A stretch of 64,000 bases of DNA from Actinomycetes bacterium (GTDB lineage Bacteria; Actinomycetota; Acidimicrobiia; Acidimicrobiales; JAMCPL01). The stretch's first letter is position 1. Every line of letters starts with the position of its first letter. Both the position numbers and the translations under genes were made by a program. Location of the stretch: positions 1 through 64,000 of the forward strand of contig JAKAWR010000006.1 of NCBI GenBank assembly GCA_021816935.1, in the 5' to 3' direction. Positions 26,878 through 35,411 of this stretch are shown here, piece after piece. The notes beneath the pieces were generated by a model. It saw nothing but the letters and a program-made list of their open reading frames with translations, did not search any database and was not told the DNA's origin.

Positions 26878-27137
26878 CAGGTTGGTCCGGAAGGCGGGCT
26901 CTCTTCGAGACCGGCTGGGAGCTGTCGTGGGCCCGTGTCCTGCAGTCCGAGGCCAGCGGTTATCGGATCGCTTGGAGAGGACCCGACGCGGTGTCGGTCA
27001 CAGTAGGGCATCAATGCATTATGCCGCGCCCATGCAGCCCGGCGTGCCATCCGGATCGGGTGGCACGATGCCGGCGCAGGCGGCCGTGCGGGCAGTGGTG
27101 ACCTGAGAGCGGGCTTCCGGTCAGCTATAAAGGTGTG

Positions 27138-27749
27138 ATGCAGCACTTCCTCGTCACGGGCGGCTACCTCGCGCTTTTCCTTCTGGCCGTGGCCGAATCG
27201 GCGTGTATTCCCGTGCCGTCGGAGGTGACGATGACCTTTGCGGGCGCGCTCGCGGGCGGCATGGTGGCAGGCGCCCACCTGAACCTGGTAGCGGTTATCC
27301 TCGTGGGTACCGTCGGCGAGGTTGGCGGGGCGTTCATCGCATGGGCGGTCGGCGTAACCGGGGGAAGGGCGCTGGTCGAGCGGTACGGCCGTTACGTACT
27401 CCTGTCTTCGAAGGACCTGGACCGGGCAGAGGGTTGGTTTGTCCGCAACGGTGTCTGGGGAGTGTTCGTGGGTCGGCTGCTTCCCGTGATCCGGACATTC
27501 ATATCGCTTCCCGCAGGCGTGGCCGAGATGAAGCCGCTTCGCTTCGGGCTCCTTACGCTGGCCGGCTCCCTCGTATGGGATGGGGCGCTCGGCGGGATCG
27601 GGTACGCGGCCGGTTCGCACTGGCACGAGGTGGCCGGCAAGTTCAGCGATGCGGGCTACGTGCTGGCGGCCCTCGCTGTGATCGCGATTGCAGGGTTCAT
27701 CGTCCACCGGTTCAGCGTGGTCCGCCGGGAGAGCGAAACCGCTACCTGA
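27138..27749 (+). CDS. DedA-family membrane protein
   Basis: A SNARE-associated/DedA protein of 203 residues with ESACIPVPSEVTMTFAGALAGG, WAVGVTGGRALVERYGRYVLLS, and the family signature FVGRLLPVIRTFISLPAGVAEM. About five hydrophobic segments. DedA proteins act in polyprenyl-phosphate or phospholipid translocation. ATG 27138 is preferred to the GTG at 27135; TATAAA lies six bases upstream. Its stop overlaps the end of the antiparallel Phd remnant. Confidence 0.88.
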   Translation: MQHFLVTGGYLALFLLAVAESACIPVPSEVTMTFAGALAGGMVAGAHLNLVAVILVGTVGEVGGAFIAWAVGVTGGRALVERYGRYVLLSSKDLDRAEGWFVRNGVWGVFVGRLLPVIRTFISLPAGVAEMKPLRFGLLTLAGSLVWDGALGGIGYAAGSHWHEVAGKFSDAGYVLAALAVIAIAGFIVHRFSVVRRESETAT

Positions 27750-27903
27750 GCGCCTGCCGGGCTCTCGGCCGGGCGGGGCGCAGTGCATCGATACGGGCAA
27801 CCGGGGTGCCGCGGTCTACGATGATCACCGTTTCCGCCTGGCGGACCTGGTCGAGCAGGGCACTCAGCCTGTTCTTGGTCTTCGACACGGATGCAATCCT
27901 CAT
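27742..27903 (-). CDS. Short orphan Phd/YefM-type antitoxin
   Basis: The 53-residue frame IASVSKTKNRLSALLDQV then ETVIIVDRGTPVARIDALRP is the N-terminal DNA-binding half of a Phd/YefM antitoxin. Full antitoxins of this family have some 80-90 residues. The toxin-binding C-terminal tail is missing and no toxin gene follows. The frame ends inside dedA on the opposite strand. A relic, or an antitoxin acting only as a DNA binder. Confidence 0.6.
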   Translation of the reverse strand: MRIASVSKTKNRLSALLDQVRQAETVIIVDRGTPVARIDALRPARPRARQALR

Positions 27904-27981
27904 CGAGGCCGTTATAGCCTAATGCTAGTGCACCGTGACCATGAACCGGTAGGGCGCCGACCGCCGGAATGTTGGCTCTCC

Positions 27982-29268
27982 TCAGCAGGGCGCGGAGGAG
28001 GATAGCGATGGGCTCCGGGCCCGGCAGGCGTGCTCGAAGTTGCGGAAGACCTCGAATACCGGCGTCCGCCCCTTGAAGAACGCGAGGCGGCCTGCGGCCG
28101 AGTCGGGAGTGGCGTTGTACGAAGCGAAGTAGTCGGTGAAAAAGGGGCTCACGCCGGCCGCGCCTATGTGGTGCGCGAAGTCGATCAGCATATTGGCCCA
28201 CTGCGGGTCGATCTGCTCCTGCAACGAGGGGTCCGTATTCGCTGTCGTGCTCCATGTTTCGTTGATCCAGACCGACTTGCCGCCGGTCCCGACGCGGTGG
28301 AGGAACTGCTCGGTGTCGGAAAAGGCGCTTGCAGTGTAAATGTCGAAGCCCAGGAAGTCGAGACCGCTTACCTTCGTGGCCGCGGTCATCAACTGAAGGT
28401 CGAGCCTGTCGCCCGGGCTGGCGGTGTTGTAGACGTTGCCGTCGACCGCTATGCCGACCTTGGTGTTCGGCGAAACCGACTTCACTGCAGATATGAGCCG
28501 GTCCAGGAGGCTTATCCATGTCGAGACCGACAGCACCTGCCGATCGGCCGCCGACGAGGCGGTTCGCGACAGCCCCGCTATCATCGGCGCGTACCAGGGG
28601 GGTTCCTTGATCACCGTGTAGTAGTCGGGATGGAAGGCGGCGGCGATTGTCCGGACCCGGGCGACCCATGCGGCGGCGAACTGCGCCCACGGCAGGGGGT
28701 GGTGGCGGTAGGTTTCGGCAGACGCGTCCTTGAGCACGACGAGATGTCCCGAGCTCCGGATTAAATCGACGATCGCGGTATCTTTGGCAATTACGGCCGG
28801 ATTGCCCGAAAGCCAAGGGTCGTACCCCATGTCAATGGTGATCCCCTGGGCGCCAGTGTCTTCCAGCATGGACAGTTCTTCTTCGATGACCGGAAGCGTG
28901 TTGCCCGGCTTGCCGGGGTTGTCGTAGCTGTCGCTCCCGAGCGCAGGCGACAGGATGAAGGGCTTCTCCGGTGCCGATCCCCAAGCCGCGGCCTCGGCCG
29001 AGAGCCATGCCGGGCAGATACCGTTCGGGTACTCCCGAATGTTGCAAGTGGCCGGAGCGGCAGAGGTTCCGGTCGTGGCCTGGGAGGGCGAGGACGCCGG
29101 TGACGTTGCCAACGACCGAGCAGGCGGAAGGGGGACGGCCCTGGGATGGCTGCACGCGGCCAGACTCGCCGCAGCGAGCCCGAACCCGATCCATACGGCA
29201 ACGGTTGGCGCGATACCAGGGCGGCGGTGCCAGTGCAGTGCCTTTCGATTTGAGGAGTGTCTTCTCAT
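27982..29268 (-). CDS. Secreted TIM-barrel lipoprotein (glycosidase-like)
   Basis: 428 residues. A lipoprotein signal peptide (VAVWIGFGLAAASLAAC, lipobox LAAC) precedes a Thr/Ser/Pro linker and a barrel resembling GH53 or other clan GH-A proteins: GAQGITIDMGYDPW, FHPDYYTVIKEPPWYAP, KVGIAVDGNVY, DFLGFDIYTASAF, SVWINETWSTT. The Glu residues in IKEPPW and INETW are at the usual acid/base and nucleophile positions. A secreted glycoside hydrolase is therefore likely, though no exact family is claimed. TAGTAT lies nine bases before the ATG, implying a very short leader. Confidence 0.65.
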   Translation of the reverse strand: MRRHSSNRKALHWHRRPGIAPTVAVWIGFGLAAASLAACSHPRAVPLPPARSLATSPASSPSQATTGTSAAPATCNIREYPNGICPAWLSAEAAAWGSAPEKPFILSPALGSDSYDNPGKPGNTLPVIEEELSMLEDTGAQGITIDMGYDPWLSGNPAVIAKDTAIVDLIRSSGHLVVLKDASAETYRHHPLPWAQFAAAWVARVRTIAAAFHPDYYTVIKEPPWYAPMIAGLSRTASSAADRQVLSVSTWISLLDRLISAVKSVSPNTKVGIAVDGNVYNTASPGDRLDLQLMTAATKVSGLDFLGFDIYTASAFSDTEQFLHRVGTGGKSVWINETWSTTANTDPSLQEQIDPQWANMLIDFAHHIGAAGVSPFFTDYFASYNATPDSAAGRLAFFKGRTPVFEVFRNFEHACRARSPSLSSSAPC

Positions 29269-29723
29269 CGCTTGTCGATACTATAGCCTCAAGCGATCGA
29301 GAGGTTGCTCGGGAGCCTCACCGGATGGGGAGGCTGCCCTTCCCCGGATGTCACCGTTCATACCTGCCGCACAAGGCGTCCGGTCAAGTGAGGGATTCCC
29401 CTGTTCACGAACCTCGGCGGGAAGTGGGGTCGCGTGGTGGCCCGCTGATGGTCTGAGCCTTGTAGAGCGTCAGCGACTGGGGATCTCGGGCGAAGTAGTG
29501 CGTCGCCACTCCTTCCTCGGCGAACGGTCGTGGCGCGCCATTCCTTCCTTTCGACGGTACAGCGGACCGTCTCATCCAATCCCCCTATCCGCTGAGGCTC
29601 TTAATAATTCTCTCATGTCACGATAACCCCCTCTTGAACTACGTCACCGATGATGGTTGCAGGACGTCGCACCGTGCGGCGGTTCTCGAATGGCAAAGGC
29701 AACAGAGACGAAGGAGAAGTGAG
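29269..29723. other. Intergenic region with interspersed-repeat copy A
   Basis: No gene recognised. Holds copy A of a three-copy repeat (29524-29575). AAGGAGA precedes the ATG at 29724. Confidence 0.5.
29524..29575. repeat. Interspersed repeat, copy A
   Basis: GGTCGTGGCGCGCC followed by a T/C-rich stretch and CGGTACAGCGGACCGTCTC. It matches the first half of the repeat at 38748-38860. Confidence 0.55.
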
Positions 29724-30791
29724 ATGAGAAAGGAAACCTTGAAAAGGTTTGCATGGAGCATAGTCCCCAAGGCAGCCGTCTTGGCGGTGGCTACTGCCCT
29801 GCCGGTCGGACTCGTAGGGGGATCGGCGTTCGCCGCGTCCCCGACTGCCTCGGCAGCCCCGACGACTCCGGTCAGGCACCCGACCCCCTCACCGGTGGCG
29901 ACCCACTTGTGCCAGCCGGCAGCGAAGCATCCGATCATGCATTTTCGCTGCGAGGTCAGGCGCCTCATCCGCGCGGATGCGGTGAGTGCTGAGATCACGA
30001 CGCACTCGAGCTCCGGCGACGAGCGGACGGTTGTGGACAGGGGCACCGTGATGGTCCTGAACAAGAGGGTCATCGCGCTCAAGCTCGCGCCGAGGGATTG
30101 GACGGCTACAACGATTACGCAGAACACCCAGGAGCTTCGTTCGCAGTACCTGAAGGTCGGCACGCCGGCCGTGCTGGTGAGCGACGGCCACGTTGCACAG
30201 ATCGTGCTCTCGCTTGTCAGGGCCAATCCCGTGAGCGTCGATCCCGACCCGAACCCGGCCGCTGACGGGTCTTCCGCCTGCCCGCCGCCTCCCGTCACCG
30301 GGACGGCTTCGACCACCCCGACCTGCCCTTCCCCGTCACCGGTGAAGGGGACCTGCCCTACGGCTTCGCAGCACCCGGTTCACTACACCTTCTGCACGAT
30401 CCGGGAGCTCGTGAGGGATGCGATCGGCGTGCATGTCTACTTTGCGACGGGGAAGGTCCGCGCGACCCTTTCCCTCCAGCGTGGCACCGTTATTGTTGTC
30501 AACTCGAAGGCCATCGTCATCCGCCGGGCAGACGGCGTTGACAAGGTAGCCCCTATCACGAAGCAGACGTGGGAGTACCGCAAGCAGGACCTGAAGGTCG
30601 GAGCTGACGTCCTTCTCCTGAAGGTCGACGGCGTGGCGAGGGCGATCGTTCCCTTCCAGCCCAAGGCTTCTACGGGATCGGGTAGTGGATCCGGATCGGG
30701 CAGCGGCACGGGCACCGGCAACGGCAGCACCGGATCCGGATCTGGCGGCAGCGGCACGGGCACCGGCAACGGCAGCGCCAGCAACGGTTAG
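29724..30791 (+). CDS. Secreted protein with two copies of an unnamed domain
   Basis: 355 residues. A Sec signal peptide (AAVLAVATALPVGLVGGSAFAA) is followed by two homologous units of about 90 residues. Unit 1 has CEVRRLIRADAVSAEIT, DRGTVMVLNKRVIALKL and LKVGTPAVLVSDGHVAQIVL. Unit 2 has CTIRELVRDAIGVHVYF, RGTVIVVNSKAIVIRRADG and LKVGADVLLLKVDGVARAIVPF. A Gly/Ser/Thr repeat tail ends the protein. The same unit occurs once in the protein at 49217. Two Cys per unit could pair. Function unknown. Start set by AAGGAGA seven bases before ATG. Confidence 0.75.
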   Translation: MRKETLKRFAWSIVPKAAVLAVATALPVGLVGGSAFAASPTASAAPTTPVRHPTPSPVATHLCQPAAKHPIMHFRCEVRRLIRADAVSAEITTHSSSGDERTVVDRGTVMVLNKRVIALKLAPRDWTATTITQNTQELRSQYLKVGTPAVLVSDGHVAQIVLSLVRANPVSVDPDPNPAADGSSACPPPPVTGTASTTPTCPSPSPVKGTCPTASQHPVHYTFCTIRELVRDAIGVHVYFATGKVRATLSLQRGTVIVVNSKAIVIRRADGVDKVAPITKQTWEYRKQDLKVGADVLLLKVDGVARAIVPFQPKASTGSGSGSGSGSGTGTGNGSTGSGSGGSGTGTGNGSASNG

Positions 30792-30808
30792 TCCCCCGTA
30801 GGGGAGAC

Positions 30809-30830
30809 CCCACCTGGGCCGGGGTGGGGC
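30809..30830 (+). terminator. GC hairpin after the secreted protein
   Basis: CCCCACC pairs with GGTGGGG around an eight-base loop. No U tract follows, as is common in high-GC actinobacteria. Confidence 0.45.
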
Positions 30831-30887
30831 TGTGCTCCTGGACCTCACCAGGGAGTTGCAGCCTCCACTCCGGCCTTATTACGCGCC

Positions 30888-31040
30888 GTGGTGGTGACGT
30901 CGTTCCCCGTACCGTCTCATACCGGATTGTTGCGGGTCGTGGCTGCGCCGCTGCCTTCATCTCGGACGTCCTTCCTCTCGGACGTCCGTCGGACGTCCTT
31001 CCTCTCGGACGTCCGTCGGACGTCCTCACGCCGGACGGGT
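30888..31040. repeat. Interspersed repeat, copy B
   Basis: Bases 30929-30970 match 38791-38832 at 39 of 42 positions (core GGGTCGTGGCTGCGCCGCTG). After the core the GGACGTCC unit is tandemly amplified. Confidence 0.7.
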
Positions 31041-31343
31041 CAACGCCGCCGCCACAACCCCCCCAGGGACGCCGATTGCCGCAGCGCATCGCGCGACCTG
31101 GCATTGGTCTGGTAAAATACACAGTGAGATGCCACGTGGTCTTGGACTAGGCCGGCGTGGGGTGTGTGCAGTGTGGAGACTGCAGTTTGACCGGAGCAGC
31201 AGGAAGGACAGGGTGATGATCTGGACGGGGATCGTGTTGCGGTGGCTCTCCGAAGGCTCGGATAGGCCTTTGACGCCTGATCCATGCAGTAGGCTCTTGC
31301 GGCCTGCACAGGGCTCATGGACCGTTAATGGGAGGAGTAGCGG

Positions 31344-31583
31344 GTGAAAAAGGGTAGACATCGCAGGTTCGAAGAAGCGCGCAATCTGAAGAGGACCACT
31401 CTTACCGGTGGGCACCGGCGGTGTCCTGAATGCGGCGCCTTGGAGGGCGAAGAGCACGCCGGTTGGTGCCTGGTCGAGCAGGATGAACTGGAGGAGCTTC
31501 TTGAGGATGTCGCTGGTAACAACGGGAGTGGAGCGGCTCGGCATGCGTACGACGACGAGGACCCCCTACTCAACGAACCCTGA
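31344..31583 (+). CDS. Small hypothetical protein with zinc-ribbon-like cysteines
   Basis: 79 residues from GTG, with GGAGGAG six bases upstream. The basic N-terminus (KKGRHRRFEEARNLKR) precedes HRRCPECGALEGEEHAGWC (Cys-x2-Cys, then a third Cys), followed by an acidic stretch (EQDELEELLEDVAG). Not recognised. It converges with the radical SAM gene. Confidence 0.55.
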   Translation: MKKGRHRRFEEARNLKRTTLTGGHRRCPECGALEGEEHAGWCLVEQDELEELLEDVAGNNGSGAARHAYDDEDPLLNEP

Positions 31584-31796
31584 GGCTCCAAGGTTCCGAC
31601 CGATCTGATTTCTCGTGATGCCCGATGGGCATGGGCCGGGGATTACGGTTCATGTTTGTCTGGCGTTCGCTCTCCGGGCTCCATGGGCGTGGGCCGGGGG
31701 ACATGCTCTCCGCCGGCATGTTTCCCCGACCCAGCCCACTCAACGACTCTCCGGCCGCTCGCTGCGTTCCATCGGTGACCGGGCGGTGGTCGACAA

Positions 31797-33458
31797 TCAA
31801 CGACCCTCCGGCCTTTCCCTGTGTTCTATCCCTGTAGCGGTCTGGAGCCTGTCGGGTTCGGCGCAACAGAACCAAGCTTCGCTCAGCCTGGGCCGCAGCT
31901 CCGCAGGCACCGTAGAGTGGCAGCGCCTGAAGCTTGCGAGCCTGGCGGGATCGGTCCAGAAGGGCGACGGGAGGGTGGTCCAGCCTTGTGCCGAGAAGAA
32001 GCTGGCGATCGCGGTCTCGATCACCTCGAATGATCCGGTCCGACTAGCGCCAAGGCTGGCACCGGAACCGCCGGGCGGGAGGCGGGAGTCAACGCTGCCG
32101 CAGGCCCCACGGCCCCGCCTGCCCTCACCGCTGCAGCCGTTCTGACCCTCTGTGACATGCCCACCTGAGTTGCCGCAGTTCCCGCTATCCTTCGGGCTCC
32201 CCGGAGCGGTCTCGCCGTAGGCGAGCTCTGCGGCTACCCCCTCCAGTTCCCGCGCCAGCGCGTCCATGCCTGGCACATTCGCTTCCCAGCGATGGCTGAG
32301 GTTTGCCGGATCCAGCGGTCCGAAAATGCCACTGCCGGCATGGGCAGGGAGCAACAGGGATCCCGGCGGCACGAGCAGGCGGATCGCCCACTGGACCGGA
32401 TCTATGTTCGCGGCCAGGTCCAGCGCGTGGGCCATGGCGAGGAGGTCAGACACGTCCCGGGGCTCCGTCCAGGGGGTGAACGGTACGAAGGATGCCCGCG
32501 GCTCGATACCTGCCGACCGCAGGATGGCGACGGCTTCCACCATGTCCTGGCGGTTGTGGCCCTTGGCCAGGTTCGCAAGGATCGCGTCGGAGGCCGATTC
32601 GAAGGCCGATACCACGAACAGGCAGCCCGCATCGGCAAGAGTAGGAAAGAGCTCCCTGTGGCGGACGATGTGCTCGATCTTGATGGTGGTGTCGAACGTC
32701 ATCTTCGGGAAGGCTTCCCTGAAGCCTGCAACGACTCTCATAGCGTGCCTCGGGGCATTCAGGAAGTCCGGATCCCCGAACGTGATGTGGCGCGCCCCGG
32801 CTGCGGCGAGCTGGTCGATGTCGCCGAGGACGCCGTCTATGCCGGCCCTCCGAACCCGGCCGTTGTAAACCACGGGCACCGGGCAGTGAAGGCAACGCCG
32901 TGAGCACCCGTGGGTGGCTTCGACGTACCCTGTCAGCTGTTCTTCGTCTCCCCGGATGAGGCGGCAGTAGTGGTCGAGTTGGGGCAGGAGGCTGCGGTCA
33001 GGCAGCGGCGCCGGGTCGGGCTTGGTGGTCGGGTAGGTCAGCGGCGCCGGGTCGGGCAGGAGGTTCGTTTTCCTTCGCCGCCCGCTTGCGCCGCCGCCGA
33101 CGCTTTTTGCCCATGCGGCTAGTGACCGCTCGAGCTCGTCAGTGAAGAACGCGTCGACATGTTTGGCTGCGGGGGCGACGGAGGCTACCTGTGCGTAGAG
33201 GCCGAAGAAGGCGATCGGTGCCTTCACCCCCGCGCTGCGCATCTCCTCGACGAGGTCGAGGGACAGCTTTGCAGCCGTGTGCATGGGGATGGAGCAGGCG
33301 ATGGCCCCCACCGAGCGGGCCAGTTCGATGTCGAGACGTTCTACGGACAGATCGATGCACTCTATGTCGTGGCCATCGCGACCGAGCCAGGCGGCAGCCT
33401 TAGCGAGACGCAACGGCTGGTGGCCCAACTCGTAGGTGGAGACGAGAAGCACTCGCAC
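31797..33458 (-). CDS. B12-binding-like radical SAM protein with CCAEP tail
   Basis: An N-terminal Rossmann-like domain (VLLVSTYELGHQPLRLAKAA, ACSIPMHTAAKL) precedes a radical SAM domain with the cluster motif CSRRCLHC at residues 185-192, ITFGDPDFLN and FVVSAFESASD. The C-terminus has WFCCAEPDR at residues 529-537, as in the CUAEP/CCAEP-tail radical SAM (seleno)protein family. Here the position that is selenocysteine in some members is Cys (TGC, 31865-31863). A Gly-rich low-complexity segment is inserted at about residues 420-470. The substrate is unknown. It follows otsB on the same strand with a 135-base gap. Confidence 0.8.
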   Translation of the reverse strand: MRVLLVSTYELGHQPLRLAKAAAWLGRDGHDIECIDLSVERLDIELARSVGAIACSIPMHTAAKLSLDLVEEMRSAGVKAPIAFFGLYAQVASVAPAAKHVDAFFTDELERSLAAWAKSVGGGASGRRRKTNLLPDPAPLTYPTTKPDPAPLPDRSLLPQLDHYCRLIRGDEEQLTGYVEATHGCSRRCLHCPVPVVYNGRVRRAGIDGVLGDIDQLAAAGARHITFGDPDFLNAPRHAMRVVAGFREAFPKMTFDTTIKIEHIVRHRELFPTLADAGCLFVVSAFESASDAILANLAKGHNRQDMVEAVAILRSAGIEPRASFVPFTPWTEPRDVSDLLAMAHALDLAANIDPVQWAIRLLVPPGSLLLPAHAGSGIFGPLDPANLSHRWEANVPGMDALARELEGVAAELAYGETAPGSPKDSGNCGNSGGHVTEGQNGCSGEGRRGRGACGSVDSRLPPGGSGASLGASRTGSFEVIETAIASFFSAQGWTTLPSPFWTDPARLASFRRCHSTVPAELRPRLSEAWFCCAEPDRLQTATGIEHRERPEGR

Positions 33459-33593
33459 CAGGTCAGGTTAGTGGCATCCGCCGCGGAATCCGACATCAAG
33501 CGAAAGCCGTGATCGGCGCGTGAATTCGGCGCGCAGATGTCACCAGGCTCGTAGCCTCCCCGCAGAAACCGGAAGAGCCGGAATTCTCCGCGG

Positions 33594-34457
33594 CTACGGG
33601 GCCGGACGCCGCCGGCGATCCAGCTTCGCGGTAAGATGCTGGAGGGCGTCGCGCACGGCCGCCGGGCCTTCCAGGTGGAGGTCGGCGCGGGCGAGGACCT
33701 CGTTTGGCAGCTCAACGCCACCGACTGCTACCTTCAGTGAGGTGAGACCGGATCGGCCCATAATGTCGAGTGTCGCGAAGGCCTCCAGGTCGGCTAGGTC
33801 ATCCCCGAGGTAGCAGACCCTCTTGCACTCTCGTGCGAGCCGGGAGGCGGCGCTTCCTTTGTTGACGTCCGGCAGTGCCCGGAGCTCGACCGACATCTTG
33901 CCTCGGCTGGCAGGAAGTCCGTAGCGCCGGGAGACCTCGTCGGCTGCTGCCAGAGCGCTGTCTTCGGAGCCGGGAGCCTGGCGCCAGTGAAGAGCCACGC
34001 CCAGTGGTTTCCTCTCGACGAGCACTGCCTCCGGCGCCGCCGATACGGCCGCTTCGAAGGCGGCCTGCGCAACGCCCTCCCACTCGGCGCCGCGCTGATC
34101 CCTGAAGCGCCTGCCATCGACTATTCCCTCCAAACCGTAGTACCCCATCAGGGCGAGACGGCCCGACGAGCTGACCAGGCGACCGGGAGAGCTGCCATAA
34201 CCGCCCTGCTCGGGATTCAGGTCACCGGACGGAAGGAGGTGCCTCTCCAGGAAGGAAAGCGGTCGGCCGGACACCACGCCGACGACTCCGAGCAGGCTCG
34301 CAAGGGTCTTGAGCATTCGGGACACTCCGGGCATCGGCCGGGCCAATTCAGGGGAGCCGGCGATCTCGGAGAGGGTCCCGTCGAAATCCATGAGGAGAGC
34401 GGTAGTGGCAGGATCGAGCGCCAACCAATCGACGAGCTGACCCAGCGCGCCCTGCAT
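33594..34457 (-). CDS. otsB: Trehalose-6-phosphate phosphatase
   Basis: A HAD-superfamily phosphatase that removes phosphate from trehalose-6-phosphate. Motif I LLMDFDGTLSE (Asp 24, Asp 26), VVSGRPLSFL, GYYGLEG, ERKPLGVALHWR, LRALPDVNKGSA and motif IV CYLGDDLADLEAF are in family order. 287 residues from the ATG at 34457, whose A follows the nudix stop by one base, indicating translational coupling. Confidence 0.93.
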   Translation of the reverse strand: MQGALGQLVDWLALDPATTALLMDFDGTLSEIAGSPELARPMPGVSRMLKTLASLLGVVGVVSGRPLSFLERHLLPSGDLNPEQGGYGSSPGRLVSSSGRLALMGYYGLEGIVDGRRFRDQRGAEWEGVAQAAFEAAVSAAPEAVLVERKPLGVALHWRQAPGSEDSALAAADEVSRRYGLPASRGKMSVELRALPDVNKGSAASRLARECKRVCYLGDDLADLEAFATLDIMGRSGLTSLKVAVGGVELPNEVLARADLHLEGPAAVRDALQHLTAKLDRRRRPAP

Positions 34458-34458
34458 G

Positions 34459-35355
34459 TCAAACCGCGCCCTGCACGCCGAGAGCCGGGTCCCCTCTCCA
34501 AACCGGGTTTCGTGCAACGTCGTAAAGGACATCGAGCGGCTCGCCCCGTATGGCCTTGAAGGCATGCGAACGCCACCGCTCGGCCCCGGCGAGCGGAGAG
34601 GGGAGCGCGTCCTCCGAGAACCAACCCACTTCCAGGCATTCGAGCGGGTGGGGTCGGAGGTGCCCGCCGAGAGCCCTGCACTGGAAGACGAGAGAGTACA
34701 GGGGAATCCGTGTGATTCCCAGCCGAAAGCCGTCGAGCACGGCTATGAGGCGCACGGGCTCCACCTCTATACCGGTCTCCTCTGCCACCTCTTTGACCGC
34801 CACTTCCGATGCCGAGTAGCCGATGTCAGCCCAACCAGTGGGGTAGAGCCAGATTCCCGAATCCGCGCGCCGGACGAGGAGGATCTGGCCCTCGTCGTTG
34901 CCTACCACTGCTCCCACGGCTACCTTGGGGGTCACATACCCTGGTACGCCCTTGCCGACCGAGCGCATCCACTCGGCTACCAGCGCCTCCGGATCGTATT
35001 CGCCCGCGGTACCGTCCACCTCGCAGTTGCCTCTACGCTCCCCCTCCGGTACGTTCGCCGCGCAGCCGGCGCCTGTTCCCTCGCTCCGGAGCATATCGGC
35101 GGCAACGCGAATGTCGGCGGCGACCCGTAGCACCTCTTCGTAGCGTTCGCGCTCGAAAAGGCTTTCGGTGAACCCGAGGCCGGTCCGCGCTATGGCGGCA
35201 AGGCTCTCGCCCCAGCGGACCAGGTCGTACTCGGTCGCACTGCTTCCGATTGCCACTGAGCCGGCCGTACTGCCTCGGGTATCCCGGTTGCCGGTTGTCC
35301 TGGGTTCGGGCCCGCAGTCCTGCGTGCCCCTCTTGCCGGTTGCCACGTACATCAC
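34459..35355 (-). CDS. NUDIX hydrolase with N-terminal helical domain
   Basis: 298 residues. An N-terminal helical part (WGESLAAIARTGLGFTESLFERERYEEVLRVAADI) resembles the NUDIX_N domain of YjhB-like hydrolases. The NUDIX fold follows (KVAVGAVVGNDEGQILLVRR) with the box GWADIGYSASEVAVKEVAEETGI. The first Glu of the consensus (G-x5-E) is Tyr and the Arg is Lys, while the metal-binding EVAEE core is kept. The substrate is unknown. It sits between otsA and otsB in a three-gene run, so a nucleotide-sugar or ADP-ribose role connected with trehalose synthesis is conceivable but unproven. Start uncertain. Confidence 0.8.
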   Translation of the reverse strand: MMYVATGKRGTQDCGPEPRTTGNRDTRGSTAGSVAIGSSATEYDLVRWGESLAAIARTGLGFTESLFERERYEEVLRVAADIRVAADMLRSEGTGAGCAANVPEGERRGNCEVDGTAGEYDPEALVAEWMRSVGKGVPGYVTPKVAVGAVVGNDEGQILLVRRADSGIWLYPTGWADIGYSASEVAVKEVAEETGIEVEPVRLIAVLDGFRLGITRIPLYSLVFQCRALGGHLRPHPLECLEVGWFSEDALPSPLAGAERWRSHAFKAIRGEPLDVLYDVARNPVWRGDPALGVQGAV

Positions 35356-35411
35356 GTTAGCGCTTGCATCGGAGCAGTGGGGGCCTCGAGCGGGGGCGTC
35401 GAGTGCTCAGG

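Larger units (their letters stand above)
30792..31343. other. Intergenic region: terminator and interspersed-repeat copy B
   Basis: After the secreted protein come a strong GC hairpin (30809-30830) and repeat copy B (30888-31040). Copy B includes two 27-base tandem units based on GGACGTCCTTCCTCTCGGACGTCCGTC. The 3' 300 bases show no gene; GGAGGAG precedes the next GTG start. Confidence 0.55.

Noticed and set aside
30670..31122. Minus-strand peptides with KAAAQPRP in frame at two repeat copies (also 38655-38888), suggesting a transposase relic
   Set aside because: The shared peptide is a by-product of the DNA repeat; no transposase motif is present and the third copy does not keep the frame.
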